From assembly GCA_023954375.1 (NCBI GenBank), contig JAMLIC010000057.1, positions 1 through 58,958 of the forward strand: 58,958 nucleotides of DNA, written 5' to 3'. The translations under genes and the position numbers were made by a program. Below, one piece after another: positions 1-9,136 of this stretch; positions within the stretch are counted from its first letter, which is position 1, and each line of letters starts with the position of its first letter. Origin of the DNA: Planctomycetota bacterium. Its GTDB lineage: Bacteria > Planctomycetota > J058. The notes under the pieces were generated by a model that did not search any database, was not told the origin of the DNA, and was given only the letters and a program-made list of their open reading frames with translations.

Positions 1-1472
1 CCGGCGTCCGCCTCGGCCACCCCGAACGCGCGGTCCACGACCGCGCGCGCGCTCGGCTGGAGCACGACGTGGACGTGGTCGCCCGGGAGGAGCTGGGTGC
101 TCCCGCGCGGCGGGATGACGTGCTGCCCGCGGACGACCATGGCGACGACCGCCTCCTGGGGGAACCCGAGGTCGCGGACGTGACGGTTGGCCATGGGGCT
201 CTCGGGGGTCACGGCGTAGTCGACGAGCTCGCCGCCCTTCAGCGCCGCGACCGACGTGAGCTCGAGGCCGACCGCCGGCTCCGGCCGCGGCGGCTCCTGC
301 AGCCTCAGCCAGCGGGCGAGGTACGGGAGCGACCAGCCCTGGGTCAGCGCCGAGACGATGACCACGAAGAACACGACGTCGAACACGACCTCGCGTCCGG
401 GGAGCCCGAGGAGCAGCGGGTAGATCGCCAGGACGATGGGGACGGCGCCCTTGAGGCCGACCCAGGCGACGAACGCGACCTCCCGCAGGCTGTAGCCGAA
501 CGGCCGCAGGAGGAGGGCGACGGCCAGCGGCCGCGCCACGAAGGTCAGGACGGCGGCGACCGCGAGCCCCTCGAGGGCCACCTCGCGCAGGCGGCTGGGG
601 AAGCTCAGGAGCCCGAGGAGCACGAACATGGTGATCTGCGACAGCCAGGCGCTCGCCTCGTGGAAGTGGATGACGCTGAGCCGCAGCGGGAGCGCGCCGT
701 TGCCGATCACGATCCCGGCGATGTAGACGGACAGGAACCCGCTCCCGCCGAGCACGGCGGCGCCGCCGTAGGCGAAGAGGCCCGCGGCCATGGTCGCCAG
801 CGGGTAGAGCCCCACGGCCGGGAGCGTGTGGCGGCTCATCGCCCAGAGCGCGCCCCGGCCGACGGCCAGGCCCGCGAGCCCCCCGACGCTCATCTGGACG
901 ACGAACAGCCGCAGGAGCCCGGGTCCGAGCTCGAGCCGGCCGAGGAGGACCTCGAGCAGCCCGACCGTGAGGAACACCGCCATGGGGTCGTTCGAGCCGC
1001 TCTCCAGCTCGAGCGTCGCCGCCAGCCGGCGTCGCAGGTGCACCCCCTTCGCGCGCAGGACGGCGAACACGGCCGCCGCGTCGGTCGAGCCGACGATGCT
1101 CCCCAGGAGCAGCCCCTCGAGGAGCGGGAGGTCGAGCGCCCACGACGCGGCGAGGCCGGTCACGCCGGCGGTGATCACGACCCCCACGGTCGAGAGGAGG
1201 AGCGCCGGCCGGAGGGCGCTCCGGACCGTGGCCAGGGGCGTCTGCAGGCCGCCGTCGAAGAGGATCAGGGCGAGGGCGACGGTGCCCACCGCGTGCGAGA
1301 GGGCGTAGTCCTCGAAGTGCAGGCCGAGGAGGCCCTCCGACCCGGCCAGCATGCCGAGCCCGAGGAACAGGACGAGCGCCGGGAGGCCGAGGTGCCACGA
1401 GAAGGTGCTCGAGCCGATCGCCAGGAGGAGGAGGACCGCGACGACGAGCAGCGCGCGGTCGATCTCGAACAT
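1..1472 (-). CDS. K+(Na+)/H+ antiporter, CPA1/NhaP2-type, with C-terminal TrkA-C domain (3' end off window)
   Basis: Inner-membrane cation/proton antiporter expected to exchange K+ or Na+ for H+. Reading the minus strand from ATG at 1472 gives 490 uninterrupted codons to the window edge. The first ~400 residues are a run of hydrophobic helices with the CPA motifs LFDGGL and GSTDAAAVF (the acidic residue of the ion site). The last ~80 residues form a soluble RCK_C/TrkA-C-like domain (VTPESPMANRHVRDLGFPQ ... LLPGDHVHVV), the arrangement of NhaP2/CvrA. The stop codon lies outside the window. The start opens at MFEIDRALLVV, just before the first helix, and no better upstream start is seen. It is followed downstream on the same strand only by sequence outside the window; the pseudopilin operon ends 66 bp upstream. 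Ion specificity cannot be read from sequence. Confidence 0.9.
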   Translation of the reverse strand, partial: MFEIDRALLVVAVLLLLAIGSSTFSWHLGLPALVLFLGLGMLAGSEGLLGLHFEDYALSHAVGTVALALILFDGGLQTPLATVRSALRPALLLSTVGVVITAGVTGLAASWALDLPLLEGLLLGSIVGSTDAAAVFAVLRAKGVHLRRRLAATLELESGSNDPMAVFLTVGLLEVLLGRLELGPGLLRLFVVQMSVGGLAGLAVGRGALWAMSRHTLPAVGLYPLATMAAGLFAYGGAAVLGGSGFLSVYIAGIVIGNGALPLRLSVIHFHEASAWLSQITMFVLLGLLSFPSRLREVALEGLAVAAVLTFVARPLAVALLLRPFGYSLREVAFVAWVGLKGAVPIVLAIYPLLLGLPGREVVFDVVFFVVIVSALTQGWSLPYLARWLRLQEPPRPEPAVGLELTSVAALKGGELVDYAVTPESPMANRHVRDLGFPQEAVVAMVVRGQHVIPPRGSTQLLPGDHVHVVLQPSARAVVDRAFGVAEADA

Positions 1473-1538
1473 GGCGCCGCTCCGGGGTCCCTCCCCGAGG
1501 ACGAGTGTAAGCGGCGGCGGCGTCCGGGCGGGGCGCCG

Positions 1539-2957
1539 CTACCTGGTCGCCCCGAGGAGCGCGTCGACCGCGGCCAGCGCCTCGGTCCAGCGCCGCTCGA
1601 CCTCGGCCGGCGCGGGCCGCCGCGCGGCGGTGGCGGCGCCCGCCTCGGCGAGGGCGGCGGCCAGCGCGCGCGCGGGCGCGGGTGAGGAGGCCAGGCGGCG
1701 CTCGACGACCGTCAGGGCGCGGCGCCAGGCCGCGGCGGTCGCGGGGTCGCCGCCGGCCTCGGCGACGCGCGCGCGCAGGGCGGCCAGGGCGGCGCGGTCC
1801 TCGGCCAGGTGCAGGCGCCGGACGAGCGCCTGCAGGTCGTCGGCCCGCTGGACGAGCCCGCGCCAGCGCGCCGCGCGCTCGGCGACGTCGTCCGGGTCGG
1901 GCCGGGCGCGGGCGAGGTCGGCGTCGTCCTCGGCCAGGGCCGCCGCCAGGGTCGGGGCCCGGGGGTCGCGGGCGGCGACCACCGCGGGCCGCAGGCGGGA
2001 CACCGCCAGCCGGGCATCTTCGAGCAGGTAGGCGAGCACCTCGGGGCGCGCCGTGTCGGGCGCGGCGCGCCGCGCGACGAGGGCGAGGGCCGCCGCGCGC
2101 CGGGTCAGGCGCTCCAGCGTGAGCGGGCTCGGCTCGGGGGCCAGCGCGCGCCGCCGCGCGACGTCCCGCGCGACGAGCGCCTCGACGAGCAGCGCCTCCT
2201 CCACCTGCCCCGCGCCGGTGACCTGCCCGGCGTCCGCGAAGGCGCTCGGGAGCGCCACCTCATGCTCGAGGCAGGCCGCCCGCGCCCGCGCCGCGAGCGC
2301 CTCGAGCGCGCGGCCGCCGAGCGAGCGAAGGGCCGCGTCCTCCCTCGCGAGCAGGCGCGTCGTCCGGAGGCCCTGCAGCGCGACCTCGAGCGCCTGCGCC
2401 CGCGGGACGGCCCGCGCGCGCACCCAGTCCTGGAGCGACGACCGGGTCCAGGGCGCCGCCCGCGGGCCGAAGCCCTGGGCCACCTCGGCGGCCACCGCCA
2501 CGAGCGCGTCGGCGCAGTCCGCGGCGGCGGCCACGGCCTGGTCACGCCCCGCCTGGGCCTCGGCCACCGTGCCGAGGACGACCGGGACCTCGCGCCGCCC
2601 CGGCGGGCCCCGCGACGGGACCCAGCGCGGCTGGGCCGTCGGGTCGTAGAGGACGTGCGCCTCGTACAGCCCCGGGGCCGGCCGCGCGGCGAAGCGCAGG
2701 ATGACGACCACCTCGCCGCCGCGCACGCCGGCCTGGTTCATGCTGATGGGCGGGGGCTGCTGCTCCTCGAGCAGGGCCGCGACCATGACGGCGCCCTCCG
2801 GCGCGGCGCTGGGCAGCGTCAGTCGCAGGCCCAGGCCGTCCCCTCGCAGCGGGGTGACGATCACCTCCCGCGCCGGGCCGACCGGGGGCGCCGCCTCCTG
2901 GCCGCGCGCGCCGGGGACGAGGGCCAGGGCGATGAGCAGCCAGGCGCGCCGGCTCAC
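1539..2957 (-). CDS. secreted alanine-rich protein of unknown function, last gene of pseudopilin operon
   Basis: Not recognised. A GTG at 2957 overlaps the stop of the upstream GspK-like gene (GTGA) and gives 472 residues. It opens with a clear signal peptide (two Arg, then a Leu/Ala-rich core, cleavage near GARGQ), so the product is exported. Residues 30-120 look beta-rich (VIVTPLRGDGLGLRL; VVVILRFAARPAPG), like an Ig/bacterial-surface fold, and the rest is long Ala/Arg/Glu helix with coiled-coil character. A longer reading frame extends upstream to 3053 but only through the preceding gene. Tight coupling to pseudopilin-like genes suggests an envelope protein that works with that assembly; this is inference from position alone. 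Confidence 0.7.
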   Translation of the reverse strand: MSRRAWLLIALALVPGARGQEAAPPVGPAREVIVTPLRGDGLGLRLTLPSAAPEGAVMVAALLEEQQPPPISMNQAGVRGGEVVVILRFAARPAPGLYEAHVLYDPTAQPRWVPSRGPPGRREVPVVLGTVAEAQAGRDQAVAAAADCADALVAVAAEVAQGFGPRAAPWTRSSLQDWVRARAVPRAQALEVALQGLRTTRLLAREDAALRSLGGRALEALAARARAACLEHEVALPSAFADAGQVTGAGQVEEALLVEALVARDVARRRALAPEPSPLTLERLTRRAAALALVARRAAPDTARPEVLAYLLEDARLAVSRLRPAVVAARDPRAPTLAAALAEDDADLARARPDPDDVAERAARWRGLVQRADDLQALVRRLHLAEDRAALAALRARVAEAGGDPATAAAWRRALTVVERRLASSPAPARALAAALAEAGAATAARRPAPAEVERRWTEALAAVDALLGATR

Positions 2958-5900
2958 TCGTCCCACCGGCGGAGGAGCCGCGGGCGCTCCTGGTACGGGA
3001 CGATCACGTCGTCGAGGATGGGGCTGACGTTGAGGGCCGTCGCCTGCCACCACTCCTGGCCGTCGCGGCCGATCGGCGGGGCCGCGCCCTGCTGCGCGCG
3101 GTCGAAGTAAAGGAAGTCGATCCGCAGGCGGACGCGCCGCTCGCCGGGGACGACCGCCGTGTCCGCCCCGAAGGCGATCGACGCGCCGGCGTCGGCCGGC
3201 GGCGCGGGGTCGCCCCAGCGCGACAGGATCGCCCCCCGCTCGGCCTCGAGCGCGGCGACCTCGCCGGCGAAGGCGTCGCGGTACTCCTGGAGCGTGGGCG
3301 CCGCCTCCGGCGCGGCGCCGTCGAGCAGGCGCGCGTAGCGCTCCTCGTGCGCCCGCGCCGCCGCCGCGCGCTCGGCCAGGTAGACGAGCCGCCAGTAGCG
3401 CACGTACTCATCATTCATCATCGGCGCCGCCGGCGACGGCACGGCGCGCCCGCTCAGGTGGTCCCGCTGGGCCTCGCTCGACCAGCGGTAGGCGCCCTGC
3501 GACTGGAAGTCGCCCCCGTCGTAGTGCTTGAGCCCCCAGCGCCGCGGCTGCAGCTCGGTCCACAGGACGCGGCCGACCTTGACCCGGTCCGCGTCGAAGG
3601 CGGGCAGCTCGGCGGTGAAGGAGCCGGCGTGGTCGGGCCCCCAGGGGGTGTAGCGCCGCGTCTGCACGCTCACGAAGCCGAGCTCCGCCCGGTAGCCGGG
3701 GATGTGGAGGTCGAGGACGCGGGTCCGTGAGTAGGGGTTCCCGCCCTGGCGCGGCGGGCGGACGGCGAGCTGCCACTCGATCGTGAGGAGCTCGTCGAGC
3801 GTGGCCTCGGCGAAGCGCGGCCGGGCGGCCCCAGGCCACACGAAGCCCCCCGGCGCCACGCGGTTCCGGAGGTCGGCCGGCCAGGCGGGCAGGGGCCAGC
3901 TCGCCGGCGCCGCGCCGGCCGCGATCGTCTCGCGCTGCTCGCCGGCGAGGCCGTCGACGTAGAGGAAGTGCAGGTTCGCGAAGTGCTGCAGGTAGAGGTA
4001 GTGCCACTCGCCGGCCCGGGCCGCGTCGAGCTCCAGGCGCACGTGGCGCGAGTAGTAGGGGGCGTTGAAGTCCTCCGCCTCGGGGTAGCGCTGGTCGAGG
4101 CGGGCGTCCTTGCAGGCGCGGCAGGCGCAGACGGTCGGGTCGGCCGCGGCCGGGCAGCCGGCGTCGCCGCAGGGGCAGACGAGCGCGCCCGACTCGTCGT
4201 CGGGGCGGGGGTGGTGGCGCTCGTCCGGGTCCCAGTAGACCTGGGGCGCCAGGGCGCCCGAGGCCTCGGACCAGCGCCGCGAGCGCACCTCGAGGTGGTA
4301 GCTGTCGCGCCCCCCCGGCGCGCGGACGAGGCGCGCCTCGACCTGCGCCTTGTAGCAGGTCGCCCGCGGTTGGCTCGGCAGCGGCGGGGGGTCGCCGCCG
4401 GTGGGGTACCAGGCCTCCAGGAGCGGCGTCCAGGTGTCGAGGAGCGAGTGGTTCAGCTTGAACCAGAGGAAGACCCCGCCGCGGTTGGTGAGCACGGGGC
4501 TGGTCCCGCCGATGACCCCGTAGCGAAGGTCGCCCCGGCGGTCGGGGTGGACGAGCAGCCCGTCGGGCGCGAGGTCCTCGGCGTAGGTGGTCCGCCCCCC
4601 CGGGGGGTGCAGCGCGGCGGCGAGCGCCTCGAGTGCCCGCCAGCGCGCCGCGTGGCCCGGGTCGGCGGCCGGGTCGAGGCCGAGCGCCTCGGGCGGCGCG
4701 CCGGCGGCCACGGCGAAGGCCTGCACGCGGTCGAGCAGGACCGGCTCGACGCCCTCGCGCAGGGGGTCGTCCCAGAGGAGGCCGTCGGCATCGGACATCC
4801 GCTCGCGGTTCATCATCTTGTAGGTGTAGCCGCCGGCCTCGAACGTCGTGCCGGCGTCGGTCAGGCGCCACACCTCGCCGCGCAGGTCGGCCCCGAAGCG
4901 GAACAGGTGCATGTGGTTCGTGTGGACGATGTGGAAGGCCGGGCGGCCGTCCTCGTCGTAGGTGATGGGGAAGCCGCCCGCCAGCGTCTCCGGCGGGCGC
5001 GGGACGGTGGGCTCGTCGGCGATGAGCTGCACCCAGCCGCTCGTTCGCGAGGCGGCCTGGACGCGCAGCCGCCGCCGGAGGTCCGCGTCGGCCAGGGGCT
5101 CGAACACGACCTCGGCCTGCTCGTCGGCCGCCGTCCGCACGCGGTAGGACCCGGTGACCGCGCGCACGGGGTTGGGGAAGGAGGCGGTCTTCTCCAGCTC
5201 GTCCGAGGTGCGGGCCGCCTCGAAGTCGGCCTGCGTGAGCAGCCGCAGGGTGTCGTAGACCTGCGCCACGGCGTGGACCGTGTGCTGCGCGACGAGGGCG
5301 CCGTCGGGCGCGAGCACGCGGCCGAGCGACGTGACCTCGTAGACGCCGTAGGTGATGAAGCACAGCTCCGTCGTGGCCACGGCGAGGTCGACCTTCCCGA
5401 GGCCCGGGTGGTTCGTGGCGTCGGGGTTGCGCTGCGGGTGGATCAGGTTGGGGTCGGCGTTGGCGAGCAGCGCCGCGCGCTGGGTCAGGTCGAGGCCGAG
5501 GTCGTTGCTGCCGTCGCCGTCCTCGTCCGCGTCGAGGAAGCGGCGCAGGTCGGCCCAGCCGCGCAGGGGCTCGCCGGGCGCCACGAGCGCGCCGCCCGAG
5601 CGCACGCCGCGCCGGCGCTGGTCGAGGCGGGTGGCGATCCGACGCGCCGTCGCCGCATCGATCGCCCGCGGCGTCTCGTCGGGGTGGACGGCCTGGCGCG
5701 GGCGGACGCCCTCGAAGCAGGCGACGAGCACCGGCCAGGGCGCGGTGTTGACGTCGACGGGCGCGCGCCACTGGGGCGTCTCGACCCCGGCGCCGTCGAA
5801 GCCGACCATCGCCGGGTCGAGCCAGGCGTCGACCGTGACGTGGTCTGCCAGCCGCTCGAGGTCCTCCGGCGGGAGGACGGCCCGGAGCTGCTCGAGGGCC

Positions 5901-6589
5901 TGGAAGCGGCCGCCGAGCGCGGCCCGCAGCTCGACGAGCTGCCGCCCGCGCCCGGCGACGGGGTCGCGCGGGTCGGTCAGGCGCCGCGCCTCGGCGGCCG
6001 AGGCGCCGCCGGCCTCGAGGGCGGCGCGCCGCGCCTCGAGCCAGGCGGCCCAGCCCGCGTCGTGGAGCAAGCTCGCCGGGTCGAGGCGCCGGCGATCGAA
6101 CTCGTCGACCGCGCGGCCGAGCGCGTCGAGCATGTCCGCGAGCGTGGGCTGCTGGCCGTTGAGCGACAGCTTGGCGTTGGCGGCCGTGACGCGCAGCGCG
6201 AAGTGGTCGCCGGCCGCCTGGTAGGTGCCCGAGACGACGCCGGAGTAGGCCAGGCCCTCGGGGGTCCGGCCGGCGCGGAAGGACGGGTTCAGCGCCGCCT
6301 CGAGCGGCAGGCCGATCCCCCAGTTCGCGCCGTCCTGGCTCCGGTAGGTCCAGGGCGCGTGGAACGACGTGACCGGGTCCTGGAGCTCCGTGCGCGTGAG
6401 GAGGAACAGCGCCCGCTCGACCCCGGCCTCGGCCACGAGCCGGGCCCGCGCCGCGTCGGTCGTGTTGGCCGCGGCGCGCGCCTCGAGGCGCACGAGGCTC
6501 ACGAACGCGACGGCGAACACGGCCAGCACGGCCAGCAGGCCGAGCGCCACGACCAGCACGCTGCCCCGGCGCCTCGCGGTCGTCGTCAT
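2954..6589 (-). CDS. GspK-like minor pseudopilin with ~800-residue C-terminal extension
   Basis: A 1211-residue protein starting at ATG 6589, overlapping the stop of the SUMF1 segment by ATGA. The N-terminus has a basic leader, MTTTARRRG, followed by a ~22-residue hydrophobic helix (SVLVVALGLLAVLAVF), a type IV prepilin-like segment. Residues ~280-290 (VNTAPWPVL) match the helix-hairpin-helix/GspK core, as does a second stretch near 365-400. GspK proteins are usually ~300 residues and cap the pseudopilus tip; the rest here is extra and includes a cysteine cluster near residues 800-826 and a beta-rich LamG-like stretch (EWHYLYLQHF ... FLYVDGLAGE). The same frame stays open upstream through the frameshifted kinase, so an automatic caller may report a false 2060-residue chimera. 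Membrane-anchored, periplasm-facing. GspK kinship is moderately sure; the function of the extension is unknown. Confidence 0.8.
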   Translation of the reverse strand: MTTTARRRGSVLVVALGLLAVLAVFAVAFVSLVRLEARAAANTTDAARARLVAEAGVERALFLLTRTELQDPVTSFHAPWTYRSQDGANWGIGLPLEAALNPSFRAGRTPEGLAYSGVVSGTYQAAGDHFALRVTAANAKLSLNGQQPTLADMLDALGRAVDEFDRRRLDPASLLHDAGWAAWLEARRAALEAGGASAAEARRLTDPRDPVAGRGRQLVELRAALGGRFQALEQLRAVLPPEDLERLADHVTVDAWLDPAMVGFDGAGVETPQWRAPVDVNTAPWPVLVACFEGVRPRQAVHPDETPRAIDAATARRIATRLDQRRRGVRSGGALVAPGEPLRGWADLRRFLDADEDGDGSNDLGLDLTQRAALLANADPNLIHPQRNPDATNHPGLGKVDLAVATTELCFITYGVYEVTSLGRVLAPDGALVAQHTVHAVAQVYDTLRLLTQADFEAARTSDELEKTASFPNPVRAVTGSYRVRTAADEQAEVVFEPLADADLRRRLRVQAASRTSGWVQLIADEPTVPRPPETLAGGFPITYDEDGRPAFHIVHTNHMHLFRFGADLRGEVWRLTDAGTTFEAGGYTYKMMNRERMSDADGLLWDDPLREGVEPVLLDRVQAFAVAAGAPPEALGLDPAADPGHAARWRALEALAAALHPPGGRTTYAEDLAPDGLLVHPDRRGDLRYGVIGGTSPVLTNRGGVFLWFKLNHSLLDTWTPLLEAWYPTGGDPPPLPSQPRATCYKAQVEARLVRAPGGRDSYHLEVRSRRWSEASGALAPQVYWDPDERHHPRPDDESGALVCPCGDAGCPAAADPTVCACRACKDARLDQRYPEAEDFNAPYYSRHVRLELDAARAGEWHYLYLQHFANLHFLYVDGLAGEQRETIAAGAAPASWPLPAWPADLRNRVAPGGFVWPGAARPRFAEATLDELLTIEWQLAVRPPRQGGNPYSRTRVLDLHIPGYRAELGFVSVQTRRYTPWGPDHAGSFTAELPAFDADRVKVGRVLWTELQPRRWGLKHYDGGDFQSQGAYRWSSEAQRDHLSGRAVPSPAAPMMNDEYVRYWRLVYLAERAAAARAHEERYARLLDGAAPEAAPTLQEYRDAFAGEVAALEAERGAILSRWGDPAPPADAGASIAFGADTAVVPGERRVRLRIDFLYFDRAQQGAAPPIGRDGQEWWQATALNVSPILDDVIVPYQERPRLLRRWDE

Positions 6590-7500
6590 CGGCCACCTCC
6601 CGGCCAGTCGGCCGCGCAGCGGAAGCCCACGTCGGGGCCGTGGGGTCTCTGGAGCGAGTAGAAGGGCCGGGGCTCGAGCGACAGCCCCTCGTCGGCCGTG
6701 CCGCCCATGGCGAAGGGGCGCTCCTCGACCCACTCGGCGACGTTGCCCGCCATGTTGCGGGCGCCGGCCGGGCTCGTCTCCCACGGCGGCGCGTCGACCG
6801 GGCGGACCTCGCCCCTGCCCTCGCGCGCCGCCGGGGGCGGCCGCCAGGGCGGCAGGCCGGCCGCCACGCGCCACTCGGCCTTCGTCGGCAGCCGCCGCCC
6901 GAGGCGGCGCGCGAAGGCGCGGGCCTCCTCCGGCGAGACCTCGCTGACCGGGCGCGGGTCGGCGGGGGCGAGGCGCTGGAGGTGGGCGTCGCGGCGACGC
7001 CGGGCGTCGCGGGTGACCCGCTCCTCCTTGGTCCAGAGCGCGTCGTCGTCGTAGTCGCGCTCGACGAAGGCGCGGAACCGGCCGGCGCTGACCTCGTCCG
7101 GGTCGATGAGGAACGGCGCGCGCCCCGGCGCGACGACGAGGAGCATGTCCTCGTGCAGGCGGCCGCGCGCGGGCGGGGCCGGGAAGCCCTCGAGCACGTC
7201 GAGCGGGTCGTAGTGGCGGGCCACCCCGCGCTGGCGCAGGACGCCCCACGCGGGGAGCGCGGCCGGCTCGCCGGCGAGGAGCGCGCGGGTCTCCGTCGGC
7301 GTGACGAGCGTGCAGGCCCCGGCGGCCGTGCGGGTCACGGCGCCGCCCTGCGCCAGGGTCCGCGCGTCGGCGGCCCGCGCGGCGAGCGCGCGCGCGGCGT
7401 CGAGGATCGGCGCCGGGAGGCCGCGCTCGCGGGCCAGGACCATGGCGGCGCAGGAGGCGGCGGCCTCCGCGGCCTCGCCCACGCGCGGGGGCGCCGCGGC
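6586..7500 (-). CDS. SUMF1/formylglycine-generating-enzyme-like domain, displaced by frameshift from the upstream kinase
   Basis: This segment is the likely C-terminal half of the kinase encoded immediately upstream, read one frame away. It contains the FGE-sulfatase (SUMF1) signature: FLIDPDEVSAGRFRAFV, SPEEARAFARRLGRRLPTKAEWR, NMAGNVAEWVEE and, at the end, PDVGFRCA. Kinase-SUMF1 fusions are known in planctomycetes, and the domain is usually a C-type-lectin-like fold without proven formylglycine activity. No convincing start codon with a ribosome site lies at its head (a GTG at 7482 is the first), which fits a broken fusion rather than a separate gene. Its TGA overlaps the ATG of the GspK-like gene. 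Removing one C from the run at 7500-7503 would join it to the kinase. Confidence 0.75.
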   Translation of the reverse strand, partial: AAAPPRVGEAAEAAASCAAMVLARERGLPAPILDAARALAARAADARTLAQGGAVTRTAAGACTLVTPTETRALLAGEPAALPAWGVLRQRGVARHYDPLDVLEGFPAPPARGRLHEDMLLVVAPGRAPFLIDPDEVSAGRFRAFVERDYDDDALWTKEERVTRDARRRRDAHLQRLAPADPRPVSEVSPEEARAFARRLGRRLPTKAEWRVAAGLPPWRPPPAAREGRGEVRPVDAPPWETSPAGARNMAGNVAEWVEERPFAMGGTADEGLSLEPRPFYSLQRPHGPDVGFRCAADWPGGGR

Positions 7501-9136
7501 CCCGGGCCGCGCTCGCCTCCGGCTGGTGGGGACGCGCGGCCCAGGCGGCCACGGCGGCAGACACGGCCTCGTGCGCCTCGCGCAGGCGCGCGGGCAGGAG
7601 CGCCTCGTCGATGCGGGCGAGGCGGCCGCGCGCCGCCTCGAGCGCCCCGGCCGTCGCCCCGGTGGCGTCGACGGCCCCGGCGCGGTCGCGCAGGTCGAGG
7701 AGCGCGGCGGCGGGCAGGTCGTCCTGGAGGCCGGCCCAGGCCGCCGCGAGGCGCTGGTCGGCCGCCTGGGCGCGGAGCGCCTGCGTCCCGACGAGGAGGC
7801 CGCCCGCGAGGACGACGAGCGCCGCGGGCGCGAGCACCCAGGCGTGGCGGCGCGCCGCCCGGCGCGCGTCGCGCCAGGCCGAGGGCGGGCGGGCCCTGAC
7901 CGGCTCGCCGGCGAGGAAGCGCTCCAGGTCGTCGGCGAGGGCGTCGGCGCCCGCGTAGCGGGCGGTCGGCTCCACCTCGAGCGCCTGCAGGGCGACCGCC
8001 TCGAGGTCCTTCGGCACGTCGGGCCGCAGGGCCGACGGCCGGCGCGCCGGGTCGCCGCGCGCCAGGCGGAGCTGGAGGTTCTCGATCTTCTGCACGTCGT
8101 AGGGGCCGTCGCCGGTGAGCGCCCAGAAGAGCGTCGCGCCGAGCGAGTAGACGTCCGAGAGCGCGCTCGTCTCCGCGCCGAGCGCCTGCTCGGGCGGCAT
8201 GAAGCGGAGCGTGCCCATGACCTGGCCCTCGACCGTCAGCTCGGCCGCGCCCTCGAGGCGCGCCAGGCCGAAGTCGACGACGTGCACCTTGAGCCCGCCG
8301 GGGCCGGTCTCGAGCATGAGGTTCGACGGCTTCACGTCGCGGTGGATCACCCCCTTGCGGTGGGCGAACGCCAGGGCGCGCGCGGCGTCGGCGACGACGC
8401 GGGCGGCGCGGCGCGGCGACTCGTGGCCCAGGCCGACCTCTCGCACCACGTCGTCGTAGGGCCGCCCCTGGACGAAGCCCATCGCCAGCCAGAAGACGCG
8501 CGCCTGGACGTCGCGGCCCCAGCCGTGGATCGGGCGGATCGCCGGGTGGTCCAGGGCCGCGATCGCCCGCGCCTCGCGCTCGAAGCGCGCGACCGCCTGG
8601 GTCTGCGTGCCGGCGGTGATCGGCAGGACCTTGAGGGCGACCTGGCGACCGAGGCGCGGGTCGCGGGCGAGGTAGACGATCCCCATGCCGCCGCGGCCGA
8701 GCGTGCGCTCGACCTGGTAGCCGCCGATGAAGGACCCCGGCGCCCCCTCGAGGCCGGCCGCCAGGTCCGGGTCATCGGCGGCCGTCGGCGGCGCGTGAGG
8801 GGCGGTGACGTCGGGGTCGACTCCCCCGGGCGGCGCCGCGGGCGGCGGGGTGAACGACGTGGGGTCCTCGACGACGGGACCGGCGGCCCAGGACCCTCGA
8901 CCCGACGGGGCGGGCGGCGGCGTGAACGCCGTGCGGTCGTCGGCGTCGGCCGCGCCGGCCGCCGGCGGCGGGACGGGCGGCGGGGTGAAGGCGGTGCGGT
9001 CGTCATCGACGAGCGGGCCCGCGGCCCAGGACCCGCGACCGGAGGGGGCCGGGGGCGGCGGGGTGAAGGCCGTGCGGTCGTCGTCGGGGCCGGACGGCGG
9101 CGGTTCGAGGACGGTGGGGTCGTGCTCGCCGGTCAC
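7500..9136 (-). CDS. transmembrane Ser/Thr protein kinase, N-terminal part of a frameshifted kinase-SUMF1 protein
   Basis: Starts at GTG 9136, overlapping the stop of the J-like gene by GTGA. Residues 1-130 are a disordered Pro-rich tail with four copies of a motif D-[RP]-T-[AS]-F-T-P-P-P. The kinase domain (~140-405) has the glycine loop GRGGMG, the VAIK-type lysine (VALKVL), HRDVKPSN, DFG and the activation-segment MPPEQ. A hydrophobic helix (VLAPAALVVLAGGLLVG) follows at ~430-450, with an Ala-rich external stretch after it. The frame loses sense near 7500, where the SUMF1 domain continues one frame away. All catalytic residues are present, so the kinase should be active. Substrates may be its own Thr-rich tail or proteins of the surrounding pseudopilin operon; that is inference. 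Confidence 0.88.

Noticed and set aside
69..1685. 538-residue plus-strand open frame
   Set aside because: Antisense to the antiporter; Arg/Glu/Gly-rich shadow with no protein motif.
3968..6661. 897-residue plus-strand open frame
   Set aside because: Antisense to the GspK-like gene; composition is that of a third-position G/C mirror frame.
2954..9136. Single 2060-residue minus-strand protein (kinase + GspK-like)
   Set aside because: The central ~300 residues are nonsense where the SUMF1 domain lies one frame away; the two good ends are separate genes joined by chance of frame.
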